DNA of 64,000 nucleotides from Treponema vincentii F0403 (lineage in GTDB: Bacteria > Spirochaetota > Spirochaetia > Treponematales > Treponemataceae), in assembly GCF_000412995.1 (NCBI RefSeq), contig NZ_KE332512.1:2141959-2205958 (forward strand), given 5' to 3'. The position numbers and the translations under genes are program-made. The notes under the pieces were generated by a model, which ran no database searches, had not been told where the DNA came from, and saw nothing but the letters and a program-made list of their open reading frames with translations. Of the stretch, positions 7,611 to 16,527 are shown piece after piece. Numbering within the stretch: position 1 is the stretch's first letter; each line of letters opens with the position of its first letter.

Positions 7611-10600
7611 TAGCATCGGGCAGGACGTAACAACGTATGAAACGTGCGGCGTTTTAAAAGATGCCCTGCCCTCTATCGACTGGGAACATGCACTTATTTT
7701 GAAAGCGGGTAAGGCAGTTGCGCCTGATTATCTCCTGCAGGATGATGACATAATTTTTATCCGTATGATTCCGGCTACGGGGGCGGAGTTCCTTATTGTA
7801 AGTATGGTGCTTCTTCTTATCGCGGGTGTTGCAGGTGGTATTTATACCGGAGTACAGCTCTATAACCAACGACAGCAGCTTGAGGCATTGCAAAAAGCGC
7901 AGAAAAATGCAAAGGCAAAGAATGCTATAGAGCAGCTCCCTTTTGTTAAAGGTGCGCAAAACAGGGCTGCAACCGGTCAATATTTCCCTTACACTATCGG
8001 AGAATCGTTATTCACTCCGTACCTTTTATGCCCATCGCATTACACCATTGAAGGTGCACGCGGAGAGGATCAGTATTTAAACCTTGTCTTAGAATGCGGC
8101 TTTAATGATATTCTTATTAAAAAGCTTCAAATGAAAAACACGTCTGTTAAAACGTGGAATACCGAAACTCCGCAAAACGGTGTATTCAATTTTGATGCGG
8201 GAACATACTACGATAGCCGCAACCGTATCGAAATTAGGCAGACCGGAGATTTTACCATCGATGCCTTTAATAAAAAGATTATCGGCGTAGGGGTAAATAA
8301 GCAGATACCGCATGAACACGCAGGAGATGACGCAGAAGAAAATGCACGCATTGAAAAAGAATGGAAAGCGGGCGTTGTTCAGGAATTAGCATCGCACCCG
8401 ATGGCGGTTGAGGTTATTGTCCTTTTTGATGGACTGCGCAGGTATGAAGACGATGCGTGGAAATCGCAAAGTGTAACCCTTCAGGCAGAATGGACAAATA
8501 ACCCCGAAGACACCGAGCCGACATGGAACGCTTTTGATTCAGGGTTTGTTCAGAATGGCACCGTCTCGAATACATTCGAGTATAATACGAAAAAGCAGAT
8601 GCGCTATTGCGCAACGCAAACCTTTACCGCAAGCCAAGCATACGGCAAGAAAATCAGCGTACGGCTTAAGCGTCTTACCCCCAAGGCAAAGAGCAACAGT
8701 CAAGAAAATGTTATTCTTTTAGCCGTACAGACTACTTGCTACGATGCAAAAAAATCAAGCGCAGCAGCATTAGTCGCCGCTCAAGTGTTGGAAGCTGACA
8801 AGCGCGATAAATGTACAAGGATTGGTATCCGTGTTATTGCAAACGAAAACACCGCCGATATGCTCGATAGCTTTTCCGTTATTCAATCCGGCGCCGCTCG
8901 CACATGGGATAAAGATACTCGTGCATGGAGCACCACGAAAGCGCCGACACGGAACCTCGCTTCATGGACGCTTGAAATCCTTACCAGCCCCCACCATAAG
9001 CCGAGCCAATACGCCGATGATGAACTTGATTTAGCTTCTTTCGGCGCATGGTATGAGTATTGCGAAAAGATGGGTTTTTATGCCGATGGCGTTATCACCC
9101 GCGGTGAGAAAAAGAAAAACACGATCGATACTCTCTGCCAAAACGGAAACGCCGCCTTAATCTATAACGAGTTTACCGGCAAGATTGAAGCGGTAATCGA
9201 TAACGGCCGCCCGTATTCGGTAGCCCTTCTTAACAGTGAAAATATTATCAGCATACAGACAAGCAAAGATTTCAAGCGGAAAACCGACGGTAAAAAGGTT
9301 ACCTACATAAACCGAGATGCAGGATACGACGCCGATAGTGTCGTCTTTATGCGAAACGGCAAAGAGTACAACCCCGAAACCGATACCATTACTACTACCG
9401 CCTTAAAGTATATCACCGATTATAAGATGGCATATAAATACGTCTGGCGACAGATGGCAGAAGAAGCAGCTTCTCCACGTACCGTCGTGGTAAAGGTTGG
9501 GGCAGAAGGCGCATACTACCCGCTTTTTAGCCGCGTTGAAGTCCAACACAGAGCCTTACCCGTCGGCCTCTCTCATGCCGTTGTTAAGGAGATAAAATGG
9601 CACGACGGCTTATTAAAAACAATCACCCTTGACGGATATGTCGATTTTCCAGAAGGGAAACGGTGCGGCGTTCTTATTCACTGCATCGATAACAAAGGGC
9701 ATGGTATTTGTGCCATTGAAGTTGCAGGCGTCGGAAAAACCGACACGCTGAAAGTCGTTTCAAAAGTGCGACAGTCTGCCGATAGTATTCCGCATTCAGG
9801 CGATGTATTAAGTTTCGGTATCCTCGACGCAGACGGCGGCTTTCAGGCGGTTACCCGCACAATGAAAATCGTAAACATAGAACCGGCAGACCACGGTTAT
9901 AGCTTAACCTTAAAAGACTACAACCCCGCCCTTTACGAATACGGAAACCTGCCGGAGTATAAAAGTAATATTACCTATATTCCCGATGGCAACCCGAAGC
10001 CGCACACTCCCGATAAAGGATACGTAACCCGCGACGAATTGAAAAAGGTAAACGAGCAGGCGGTAAAACAAGCAGCCCTCGAGGCGGCCGCAAAAGCCGC
10101 GCAAGCAGCGATTGACGTAATAGCCCGCGGCGATACTTTTTCCGATGTCTTTCAACTGAACGGGTACGGAACCTCTCTTGAAGCTTTGATTGATAAAATG
10201 GACGAGGACGCCCGCAACGCCAAGGACGGATTAAGCATTACTAAAGACGAAATATTACTGAAGGTATCGGATACGGAAGATGCGCTCCGCGCCTATCTTA
10301 AACTCACGAAAGAGACTATCTTAGCGCGGGTTGAAGATGATAAAAATCAGCTCAATAGTACCATCCTGCAAACGAAAAAGGCTATCTTAGCGCAAGTTCG
10401 AGATGATAAAAATCAACTGCTCGGTAAACTCGATGTACAAGCTGGCGCGCTCCATGCCCTCGTTGAAGGCGGCGGGGCAGCCGGTCAAATGGCTTTAACC
10501 GTCAACTTGCCGGTTATCATCGACGATGCAACCCGCCAAAAGCTAATTAAAGCCAGTACCCTTGAAAAAGTCAACGCCGTATACGCCAAGGTAAAAGATA

Positions 10601-11526
10601 CCGACTATTACGGCATTAAAGGCAATGCCGGAGAAGATGCGATAAAACCGCTCTGGGAAGATGCCCGCCGCGCCGCATTACTGGCAAGTCAAATCAGCCT
10701 TGAAGCAGACCAGATACAATTTAAGTCAAAGAACGTGTTTGTAAACGGGAAGCTTAAAGCAGACTATATAGATGTCCTTGAGCTAGCGGTAAAAAAGACA
10801 TTTACCGAAAAGCTGATTGTGCAAGCACTACTTATCGATACGGATGATAAATCAGACAAAGATTTTGAAGCATGGTTTGATAAAACGAACGGGTTGAAGA
10901 TAAATAATAAAGGGGATGAGATTTTTAGGGTTGATACGGCGGGGAATGTCTTTGCGAAAAACGCGAATTTTGAAAATACAACATTAGTAAATGGCAGTTT
11001 CTCAGGAAATATCAATACGCCTGTCTTTGAAGTTAGTAAGGTTCAATCAAAAACAAAAGAAGTAGCTATTAATACAGATGAAACTTTAAAATCAGTGTAT
11101 TCAAGAGCAGGCCGTTTCTATTATGAATGTATAGATAAAAACAAAAATATTGATTTGTTTAAAGCGCAATTGCTCTATATGGATTATAGAAATAGCAAGC
11201 GGAAAATACCTCTATATCTAGCTGGCAAAACATACTGGGTTGATGTTACAGTTGATCAAGATGTTTATGAACTTTACTTATACACGTACGAAGACACTCT
11301 AAAATATTGCTATGTTGAAACATTATCAAGCACTAATACAAGCGTGATACCCATTGGCGTGAATGCCGATGAACGAGTTCCTAAAAATATTCTGCTCGGC
11401 GTAAAAGACGGTAGTAGTACAGTAAAAGTCAAAAATTTGCCTACCATCCCAGGAGAAACCGGAAGTCTTTACACCTACACAATCCCTTTTCTTGGTGATG
11501 TAAAGATTTTATGCGTCAGCCCTTAG
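7588..11526 (+). CDS. Phage host-specificity (J-like) tail tip protein
   Basis: This 1312-aa protein is the central tail tip/fibre. Residues 1-60 form a small ubiquitin-like domain followed by a membrane-like helix (about 65-88), resembling a lambda gpI segment fused to gpJ. The middle, to about 800, is J-like hub and tail-knob sequence. Residues about 806-970 are coiled coil with a near-repeated heptad block (KETILARVEDDKNQL / KKAILAQVRDDKNQL). The last 190 residues, coded from about 10970, are more AT-rich than the rest and are probably the receptor-binding tip. Its stop overlaps that of the opposing lipoprotein gene by 3 nt. Confidence 0.82.
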   Translation: MALIHVYNSIGQDVTTYETCGVLKDALPSIDWEHALILKAGKAVAPDYLLQDDDIIFIRMIPATGAEFLIVSMVLLLIAGVAGGIYTGVQLYNQRQQLEALQKAQKNAKAKNAIEQLPFVKGAQNRAATGQYFPYTIGESLFTPYLLCPSHYTIEGARGEDQYLNLVLECGFNDILIKKLQMKNTSVKTWNTETPQNGVFNFDAGTYYDSRNRIEIRQTGDFTIDAFNKKIIGVGVNKQIPHEHAGDDAEENARIEKEWKAGVVQELASHPMAVEVIVLFDGLRRYEDDAWKSQSVTLQAEWTNNPEDTEPTWNAFDSGFVQNGTVSNTFEYNTKKQMRYCATQTFTASQAYGKKISVRLKRLTPKAKSNSQENVILLAVQTTCYDAKKSSAAALVAAQVLEADKRDKCTRIGIRVIANENTADMLDSFSVIQSGAARTWDKDTRAWSTTKAPTRNLASWTLEILTSPHHKPSQYADDELDLASFGAWYEYCEKMGFYADGVITRGEKKKNTIDTLCQNGNAALIYNEFTGKIEAVIDNGRPYSVALLNSENIISIQTSKDFKRKTDGKKVTYINRDAGYDADSVVFMRNGKEYNPETDTITTTALKYITDYKMAYKYVWRQMAEEAASPRTVVVKVGAEGAYYPLFSRVEVQHRALPVGLSHAVVKEIKWHDGLLKTITLDGYVDFPEGKRCGVLIHCIDNKGHGICAIEVAGVGKTDTLKVVSKVRQSADSIPHSGDVLSFGILDADGGFQAVTRTMKIVNIEPADHGYSLTLKDYNPALYEYGNLPEYKSNITYIPDGNPKPHTPDKGYVTRDELKKVNEQAVKQAALEAAAKAAQAAIDVIARGDTFSDVFQLNGYGTSLEALIDKMDEDARNAKDGLSITKDEILLKVSDTEDALRAYLKLTKETILARVEDDKNQLNSTILQTKKAILAQVRDDKNQLLGKLDVQAGALHALVEGGGAAGQMALTVNLPVIIDDATRQKLIKASTLEKVNAVYAKVKDTDYYGIKGNAGEDAIKPLWEDARRAALLASQISLEADQIQFKSKNVFVNGKLKADYIDVLELAVKKTFTEKLIVQALLIDTDDKSDKDFEAWFDKTNGLKINNKGDEIFRVDTAGNVFAKNANFENTTLVNGSFSGNINTPVFEVSKVQSKTKEVAINTDETLKSVYSRAGRFYYECIDKNKNIDLFKAQLLYMDYRNSKRKIPLYLAGKTYWVDVTVDQDVYELYLYTYEDTLKYCYVETLSSTNTSVIPIGVNADERVPKNILLGVKDGSSTVKVKNLPTIPGETGSLYTYTIPFLGDVKILCVSP

Positions 11527-12023
11527 TGCTTTATAATAATTTTCTTATCTTGGATATCCACCTTTAAAATAATACTATCCGGGACAGAAACTGCAAGCAG
11601 CTGTATTTTTTGAGGATTAAATATTTGTACAGAAGTCGTTTGCTTCCCATTAAGCGTTTGAGCATCAAACAAACTATGTATATCTGATAAAATTACTTTT
11701 TTATCAATCGTATTATAAATGGTGAAACTAACAGGTAGGGCATTTAAAATCTCATAATGTGTATCGGTAACTTTATTCAAATAATTACGCCCAATACTCA
11801 CAAGCGAAACATCACCATTATCGTACATAGGCAACGAAAGGGATTTACCTGAATCTACTGTAAATTTATAAGATAAAATTTGTTTTTCATCCTCTTTAAA
11901 ATTTCTTGCATCAACTGTTGCAGCATAATCAGATTTATTTTCAATGATGGTGTCTTTTGTTTTGTACATTTGGCACCCCGCCATCGTTAACACCAGCAGC
12001 AATAAAACAGCAATCTTTTTCAT
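11523..12023 (-). CDS. Prophage-borne lipoprotein (moron)
   Basis: This 166-aa protein has a clear lipoprotein signal (MKKIAVLLLLVLTMAGC), with Cys17 as the lipidated residue. The mature part is beta-rich with no recognised domain. A GGAG ribosome site and a TATAAT (12045-12050) lie upstream. It faces the phage tail operon, is AT-rich, and stands alone between the J-like gene and the TAC-like trio. Phage-encoded surface lipoproteins often block superinfection by related phages, and this position fits. That role is inferred; no family match is claimed. Confidence 0.7.
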   Translation of the reverse strand: MKKIAVLLLLVLTMAGCQMYKTKDTIIENKSDYAATVDARNFKEDEKQILSYKFTVDSGKSLSLPMYDNGDVSLVSIGRNYLNKVTDTHYEILNALPVSFTIYNTIDKKVILSDIHSLFDAQTLNGKQTTSVQIFNPQKIQLLAVSVPDSIILKVDIQDKKIIIKH

Positions 12024-12094
12024 AGGTCAAACTCCATTAGGTAAATTATAATTTAAACCCTATGCAGATATAGGGAGAAGTAATAAGCATAAAA

Positions 12095-12523
12095 CTATTT
12101 TGCGCTTATAGTGCCAGTTATCTTGCCGTCTTGATCTTTTAAAATTGCCCGCATGTTGATCGGAGGGATTCTAATCGGTGGCAGGCCTGCTTGAACAGTA
12201 GTTGTAGAGACCATCTCTCTAACATAGGGCAATAGGAGCGCTGCGGCATTACTTTTGGCGAATTCAGCAATATCCATATTCTCCTTGCCTTCTACGTATG
12301 AGAATACGCCTATCATAGCACAGTGTAATTTGAACACATCGTTTTTATCAGTAACATCGCATACCAATTCACAATTCATAGACTTCTTATCGGGAGCTAT
12401 TGAGCTGGTAAAGGTGAATTTGATGGTAATATCATAACTTGCAAGCTCTGGCTTTCGTCTGAAAAACAATTCTTTTAACAGTACGTTATCAAACCAAATC
12501 CCCGGCTGTTTTGTTGTATCCAT
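12095..12523 (-). CDS. SecB-like chaperone (putative TAC chaperone)
   Basis: The start at ATG 12523 is chosen because GAGG lies 9 nt before it and the upstream stop is 1 nt away; a TTG at 12532 is the alternative. The 142-aa product follows SecB in layout. Residues 97-124 read LLPYVREMVSTTTVQAGLPP and then RIPPINM, matching the diagnostic SecB helix-plus-loop (FPYxREx...GxFPPxxxxPVNF). Spirochaetes do not normally carry housekeeping secB in a prophage. A SecB copy downstream of two small overlapping genes is the layout of toxin-antitoxin-chaperone modules, where the chaperone protects an unstable antitoxin. Confidence 0.75.
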   Translation of the reverse strand: MDTTKQPGIWFDNVLLKELFFRRKPELASYDITIKFTFTSSIAPDKKSMNCELVCDVTDKNDVFKLHCAMIGVFSYVEGKENMDIAEFAKSNAAALLLPYVREMVSTTTVQAGLPPIRIPPINMRAILKDQDGKITGTISAK

Positions 12524-12524
12524 A

Positions 12525-12896
12525 TTATGCAACCTCTAAACAAACATCACTATCAAATGCTTGATAAGCTGTTTCTGCTAATGTACTATCCGTACTTTCC
12601 CAAAAAGGAAGGAATACATTTGCCGCGACATAATCTAATGTCGACTGGAATTGTATTTGTCCGTATTTTTTCCCTTCCTCAACGATAAATAACACATTGT
12701 AAATATTTCTCGGCCACAGCAATTCAAGGCTTATATTGGTAATAAGTTCTTGAAATTCGGAAGAATAGTAAGTCTTGTTATCATCAATGGAAAACATAAT
12801 AGCCTCATCATCGGTAATTACACTTACATTAACGGTTGGGAATTTCTGTTGTATCATATCTTTAATTGTATCAATCCAAAAAAAATCATTGTTCAT
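12525..12896 (-). CDS. Unknown protein, candidate antitoxin of TAC module
   Basis: This 123-aa acidic protein (MNNDFFWIDTIKDMIQQKF) belongs to no family I recognise. It has alternating strands, a central helix (FQELITNISLELLW) and an aromatic acidic C-terminus ending DSDVCLEVA. Its start overlaps the HEPN-like stop as ATGA, and its stop is followed by the SecB-like ATG after 1 nt, so the three are co-translated. Lying between toxin-like and chaperone genes makes antitoxin the leading idea. In known TAC systems the antitoxin carries a C-terminal chaperone-addiction tail, and the hydrophobic end here could play that part. This is inference only. Confidence 0.6.
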   Translation of the reverse strand: MNNDFFWIDTIKDMIQQKFPTVNVSVITDDEAIMFSIDDNKTYYSSEFQELITNISLELLWPRNIYNVLFIVEEGKKYGQIQFQSTLDYVAANVFLPFWESTDSTLAETAYQAFDSDVCLEVA

Positions 12897-13294
12897 TGAG
12901 CTGCCTCCAGAATATTTAAAACAATCTCCATCTCATTAAGAGAGGTTAAAAACTCCGCCTCTGAAATATTCTTTTCTTCATAATCGGCTATTCTTCTTTT
13001 GTAATAAAGGTTATCGAGCACATGTAATTGTGCTATGTTTTTAACGGTATTCTTATTATCCAGCAAACATTTAAACAGCGCAACCTTTATTGTTCCGTGA
13101 GAGAATGGTCGTTCATGTGATTTGTTAATTCCCTGTAAAAAGGCTTGGTAATCAAACCGTTTATCCAATAAATACTTTTTTATGCTGATAAAAGCGCAAT
13201 AATATGCCCTTCCTGCACCGATATTAAATGCAGAAATCTCTTTACACTTTTTTAACATCCGATGATGTTCATCTATCTTTTCAGCATAACTCAT
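12893..13294 (-). CDS. HEPN-like protein (UPF0332 type), candidate toxin
   Basis: This 133-aa all-helical protein follows the HEPN/UPF0332 pattern. Residues 24-40 read NIGAGRAYYCAFISIKK (family: SRAYYAMFHAA), 65-72 SHGTIKVA (family SHxG), and 96-115 LYYKRRIADYEEKNISEAEF (family RxxADYxxxxxxxEE). Many HEPN proteins are RNases in toxin-antitoxin or defence systems, but the usual R-x4-6-H motif is not clearly present; the nearest is R62-P-F-S-H66. It is first in the overlapping trio and is preceded by a strong promoter. Confidence 0.65.
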   Translation of the reverse strand: MSYAEKIDEHHRMLKKCKEISAFNIGAGRAYYCAFISIKKYLLDKRFDYQAFLQGINKSHERPFSHGTIKVALFKCLLDNKNTVKNIAQLHVLDNLYYKRRIADYEEKNISEAEFLTSLNEMEIVLNILEAAQ

Positions 13295-13314
13295 AAGATA
13301 CCTGTATATAGCTA

Positions 13315-13342
13315 ATTATACCTTAAAAATATAGATTTTCAA
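13315..13342 (-). promoter_or_regulatory. Promoter of the HEPN/unknown/SecB-like trio
   Basis: On the minus strand, TTGAAA (13337-13342) and a perfect TATAAT (13315-13320) are 16 nt apart, about 20 nt before the HEPN-like ATG. This is the best -10 in the prophage part and suggests expression in the lysogen. Nearby AT-rich palindromic stretches could be an operator, but no clean repeat was found. Confidence 0.7.
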
Positions 13343-13484
13343 GTCCGATATATCTAATTTCACCTTAATTTAGTAAGATTTTGACCTGAAAACAAGTTTT
13401 TTTTATGTTTTTATTACTTTTTCCTTTTCGATATTTTATGCATTCCCGATCCTTTTTCAAGCCCTCCAGCCTGACTATAGGGGT

Positions 13485-13643
13485 ATGAACGAAGAACTTA
13501 CATTGATGCAGCGACCTATTTTTACCCCTGCACAAACCCAATGCGTACCGGCGCCCCTTCCGCTTTTCGTTTCGGAACCGCAAAGAACGATACATTTAAT
13601 TGGCGATAATGCTGAACCGGTACAACCGGCGTATTGCCGGTAA
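13485..13643 (+). CDS. Possible small prophage protein upstream of integrase
   Basis: A 52-aa frame (MNEELTLMQR..., ending YCR) lies in the 440-bp gap before the integrase. It has GGGG just before the ATG and a TATAGG-like -10 at about 13476-13481. The proline- and glutamine-rich sequence matches no family I know. Excisionase or regulatory genes often sit next to an integrase, but nothing here shows a DNA-binding helix-turn-helix. The rest of the gap (13343-13484 and 13644-13737) holds no further gene that I can support. Confidence 0.3.
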   Translation: MNEELTLMQRPIFTPAQTQCVPAPLPLFVSEPQRTIHLIGDNAEPVQPAYCR

Positions 13644-13737
13644 TATCTAGCTATTACGGAGGTTTTTATAAAGAATACTGCACTCCATGCCGATAGAGCT
13701 GCTGGGAGGGGATGTCTACTTTTAGGAGGTATCCCTT

Positions 13738-15126
13738 ATGCGTAAACCGTGGAGTATGCACAAACGAAAAGGCATTTATCAAACACAGCTGTATGACTAC
13801 ACAAACAAGAAGTACCTTACAGCCAAAAGCACCGGTACAAAAGACCGGAATGAAGCAATACTCATAGCCTATCGGCGGGCGATGGAATTTGATAGCGGTA
13901 TTGCGACAGAATACACCGAATGGGTTAAGAACGTTTCAATGATAACCCTTTCTAATGAAAGACAGCCGCTTAATGCTGAAATAGCAACGCTGGTACAAGC
14001 TGCCTGCCAAAATGCTGTTAATCAGGCCTTGCAAAACATTCCCTACAGCAAACAAGCCCTACCGTTTCCGTTCGTACCGGATTACGAAGATGTGCCCGAA
14101 ACAATCAAGCCGCTGCTTGATCGGCTTCCAACACTTACTTTTTATGACTATCTCTTACTGTATTGGAACTATGACGAAAGTCCTGATATAAAAGAACGCA
14201 TCAGCAAAGGCGAAACCCCGCCGAACCCCGAACGCTTCCGGCAGTCAACCGGAATACTGAAAAAATATGCCGCCAACATTCCTTCTTGCCCGCTTACCGA
14301 AATAACCGGTTTAAAGATTGATGCTATGCTCGGTGCGATTAGGAATGCCGGTAAGCTCAAAGAACAAACCATGAAAAACATCAGCTATATTTTTATTCAA
14401 CCTCTGCATTTTGCCTACCGGAACAATCTGCTTGCCCGGGACGTTGCGCAGCAGATAACCCCTGTTTCAAAAAACACACGAAAGAAAGCGAAGAAAGAAG
14501 CAGAAAAAGTAATTTTCAAAACAGAAGAGATACAGCGGCTTTTTAATGCCCATGAAAACCCGTTCGGTTCGGAAACTTATAGACTGGTCAACGAATTGCT
14601 TTTTAAAACCGGCTGCCGTATCGGGGAGTTGCAAGCTCTCCAGATGCAGGACGTTATAAAAACAGAGCAAGGCTATGTACTCAAAATTGATAAGAACTAT
14701 TGCAGGGCGGGAAAGCGGATCAAGAGCACTAAAACGGAACGGCGCGACCTTGTGCCAATATCTGCCGACCTCGCGGCAAAGCTGCTAGCGCACATCGAAA
14801 AAAGCCCTTTTAAAGACATACCGACGGCGTTTGTTTTTAGCTCCGCAAAAAATGCGTATACCCCACTCTGTTACGAAAGTATCAGCAAGGATTTTAACAA
14901 GACGATGATTAAGCTCGGTATAAAAAGAACGCACTTAACCATTCACAGCTATCGGCATACATTCGCGACTTTTTTACGCATGGCCGGATATTCGGAAGAG
15001 CAACTCCGGTTTCTGACGCGGCATGATAGCATAGTAGAAGTACACCGCTATACCGACCACTACACGCCTGATATGGATCAGCTCAAGTATCGGGCGGCCG
15101 CCGATATTGAGCGTCTTGCAGCGTAG
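13738..15126 (+). CDS. Phage tyrosine recombinase (integrase)
   Basis: This 462-aa integrase has an N-terminal arm-binding part (MRKPWSMHKRKGIYQTQLYDY), a SAM-like core-binding domain (about 125-245) and a C-terminal catalytic domain. Catalytic residues are visible: Arg in FKTGCRIGEL (about 293), His-x-x-Arg in HSYRHTF (about 402-405) and the nucleophile Tyr in VHRYTDHYTPD (about 437). AGGAGG precedes the ATG. It would insert and excise the prophage. The gene marks the right end of the element, so attR should be within or soon after it; the partner attL is off the window and no repeat can be checked. Confidence 0.88.
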   Translation: MRKPWSMHKRKGIYQTQLYDYTNKKYLTAKSTGTKDRNEAILIAYRRAMEFDSGIATEYTEWVKNVSMITLSNERQPLNAEIATLVQAACQNAVNQALQNIPYSKQALPFPFVPDYEDVPETIKPLLDRLPTLTFYDYLLLYWNYDESPDIKERISKGETPPNPERFRQSTGILKKYAANIPSCPLTEITGLKIDAMLGAIRNAGKLKEQTMKNISYIFIQPLHFAYRNNLLARDVAQQITPVSKNTRKKAKKEAEKVIFKTEEIQRLFNAHENPFGSETYRLVNELLFKTGCRIGELQALQMQDVIKTEQGYVLKIDKNYCRAGKRIKSTKTERRDLVPISADLAAKLLAHIEKSPFKDIPTAFVFSSAKNAYTPLCYESISKDFNKTMIKLGIKRTHLTIHSYRHTFATFLRMAGYSEEQLRFLTRHDSIVEVHRYTDHYTPDMDQLKYRAAADIERLAA

Positions 15127-15288
15127 ACAGCTATAGAACAGCTTAACACATACAAAGTTCTCGCCTACTGAACGGCACTGGATACGCCTGACAGGTAAGA
15201 TACATGCAAATAATTTGCAAAAACAGGCTGAAAAGCCATAAAAACCGATAAAAATTATCAAAAAGATGCCAAAAACACAAAATCATGC

Positions 15289-15317
15289 TTGACAAGAGCG
15301 CGCACATAGCTTAGTAT
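15289..15317 (+). promoter_or_regulatory. Orphan promoter upstream of candidate sRNA
   Basis: TTGACA (15289-15294), 17 nt, then TAGTAT (15312-15317). No open frame of useful length follows; the first ATG is closed after three codons. The next clear signal is a hairpin terminator near 15386-15415. Confidence 0.55.
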
Positions 15318-15323
15318 AAAGAC

Positions 15324-15415
15324 AGTTAGAGAACACAATGTTTTTGTAAGACAAAGTGTAAGATAACGAGTTAAAAATATGTACTAAAAACGCCCCAAAA
15401 CGAGCGTTTTTGCCT
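15324..15415 (+). ncRNA. Candidate small RNA of about 90 nt
   Basis: A near-consensus promoter at 15289-15317 and a terminator-like hairpin at 15386-15411 (AAAAACGC pairing with GCGTTTTT) bracket about 90 nt with no coding capacity. It lies just past the integrase, in the 358-bp gap 15127-15484. Alternatives are a decayed gene whose promoter survives, or a terminator for the integrase. Confidence 0.35.
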
Positions 15416-15440
15416 ATCTTTTAGCATTTTCCCTTGGTGC

Positions 15441-15489
15441 ATAATTATGAATTATGAATTAAGAATTGAGGAAGTAATTATGAATTATT
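15441..15489. repeat. AT-rich palindromic repeat, degenerate copy
   Basis: Shuffled units of AATTATGAATT and AATTAAGAATT lie here. It overlaps the stop of the Rpn-family gene. The same units form perfect palindromes at 29709-29744 and 47499-47532 and another degenerate pair at 16351-16452. Confidence 0.6.
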
Positions 15490-16291
15490 TCATCGCTTCC
15501 ACTTCTGCTTTGGTAAGGCCGGTCATAAGGCAAATTTCCGCCTGCGGATAATTCCGTTGAAGCATGAGCCGCGCCGTTTCGAGCGCTTTTCGGCGGGAAC
15601 CTTCGGCAAGGCCGAGAGATTTACCTTTAGCTTCGCCTTCATCAAAGGCATCCATCAGAGCTGCCGGTAATACGTGATATTCTTTTCTCAGCTGTTCGTT
15701 GCATTTTACTGTCTGTATCATCTTTTCTATCCTCCCTGTATATGCTGTCGTTACTTTACCGGTTTTTACGTACTGTAAAAAGCCTTGTAATTCCTTATTA
15801 TCTGCGGCTCTAAACGAGTTCGCATTCAGTATAATCTTTTTTGTCCCGTCTCGTAAGGGGATTCTTTTGTCTTCAACACAGATATTTTCAAATGTATAAA
15901 CAGCTCTGTTGCTGCCGATAGGATCAAATAAACAAACAAAGATAATAAAGCTATCGTTGAGTGCTTTATAGGAATAGCCTTTATCTAAAAAAGCAACATC
16001 CAGCACCGCTTGATAATACCGCATCCGTTTCGCTATGTTATACTCATTTCCAACTTGCATTTCAATATCGTAGGATGTACCCGAGCCGTCTTTTACCAGT
16101 ACGTCCAGTCTGACAGTTTTTGCTCCGGAATTAGCGGTAACGGTATTCTGGGACGATAGATAGGTAATTTTCTCGATCCTAACACTAAACAGAATCTCAA
16201 GAAATTCTCTACAGATAGGCTCATATTCCATAACTTTACAGAACATGAAATCGTCTGAAATAGTTAGGTCTTCAAAAGGTTTTTGTGTCAT
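15485..16291 (-). CDS. Rpn-family PD-(D/E)XK nuclease / transposase-like protein
   Basis: This 268-aa protein begins MTQKPFEDLTISDDFMFCKVM, the hallmark start of the Rpn (PDDEXK_2) family. The nuclease core is visible as RLDVLVKDGSGTSYDIEMQ (about 81-99), giving D and E-x-Q active-site residues. The C-terminus has a short helical tail (EAKGKSLGLAEGSRRKALETA) typical of the family. Rpn proteins are DNA nucleases linked to recombination, and some act in phage defence; multiple copies per genome are common in spirochaetes. GGAGG precedes the ATG at 16291. The gene is flanked on both sides by AT-rich palindromic repeats, and a truncated relative lies at 18279. Confidence 0.85.
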   Translation of the reverse strand: MTQKPFEDLTISDDFMFCKVMEYEPICREFLEILFSVRIEKITYLSSQNTVTANSGAKTVRLDVLVKDGSGTSYDIEMQVGNEYNIAKRMRYYQAVLDVAFLDKGYSYKALNDSFIIFVCLFDPIGSNRAVYTFENICVEDKRIPLRDGTKKIILNANSFRAADNKELQGFLQYVKTGKVTTAYTGRIEKMIQTVKCNEQLRKEYHVLPAALMDAFDEGEAKGKSLGLAEGSRRKALETARLMLQRNYPQAEICLMTGLTKAEVEAMK

Positions 16292-16350
16292 TTACGCCTC
16301 CTATAGTCCTTATGCGACTTTCGGAGAGTTTTGGCCGGAAAAATAAGGAA

Positions 16351-16452
16351 AATTCTTCAATAATTCATAATTAAGAATTAAGAATTCCCGAAACTGGATA
16401 TTATCACCGAGGCAACCAAATTATGAATTATGCATTCATAATTATGAATTAA
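16351..16452. repeat. AT-rich palindromic repeats, two degenerate copies
   Basis: Copies at 16351-16386 and 16420-16452 are built from the same AATTCATAATT/AATTAAGAATT units; the second folds as TTATGAA-loop-TTCATAA. With 15441-15489 they bracket the Rpn-family gene. The rest of the gap 16292-16603 carries the msp promoter and leader. Confidence 0.6.
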
Positions 16453-16498
16453 ATTCTCCCTTAACAAAAAAAAAAGGAAAAAGTTACAAAATAAGTGA

Positions 16499-16527
16499 TT
16501 GACAAATGAAAAAAAATCAGCTAGCAT
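16499..16527 (+). promoter_or_regulatory. msp promoter
   Basis: TTGACA (16499-16504), a 17-nt A-rich spacer, then TAGCAT (16522-16527). The perfect -35 suits a very abundant protein. The leader holds a small hairpin (AAAGCGT pairing with ACGCTTT, 16553-16569) and then AAGGAGG (16586-16592), 11 nt before the ATG. Confidence 0.7.

Noticed and set aside
13687..13725. 12-codon leader peptide (MPIELLGGDVYF) just before the integrase
   Set aside because: A short chance frame without its own good ribosome spacing or attenuation structure.
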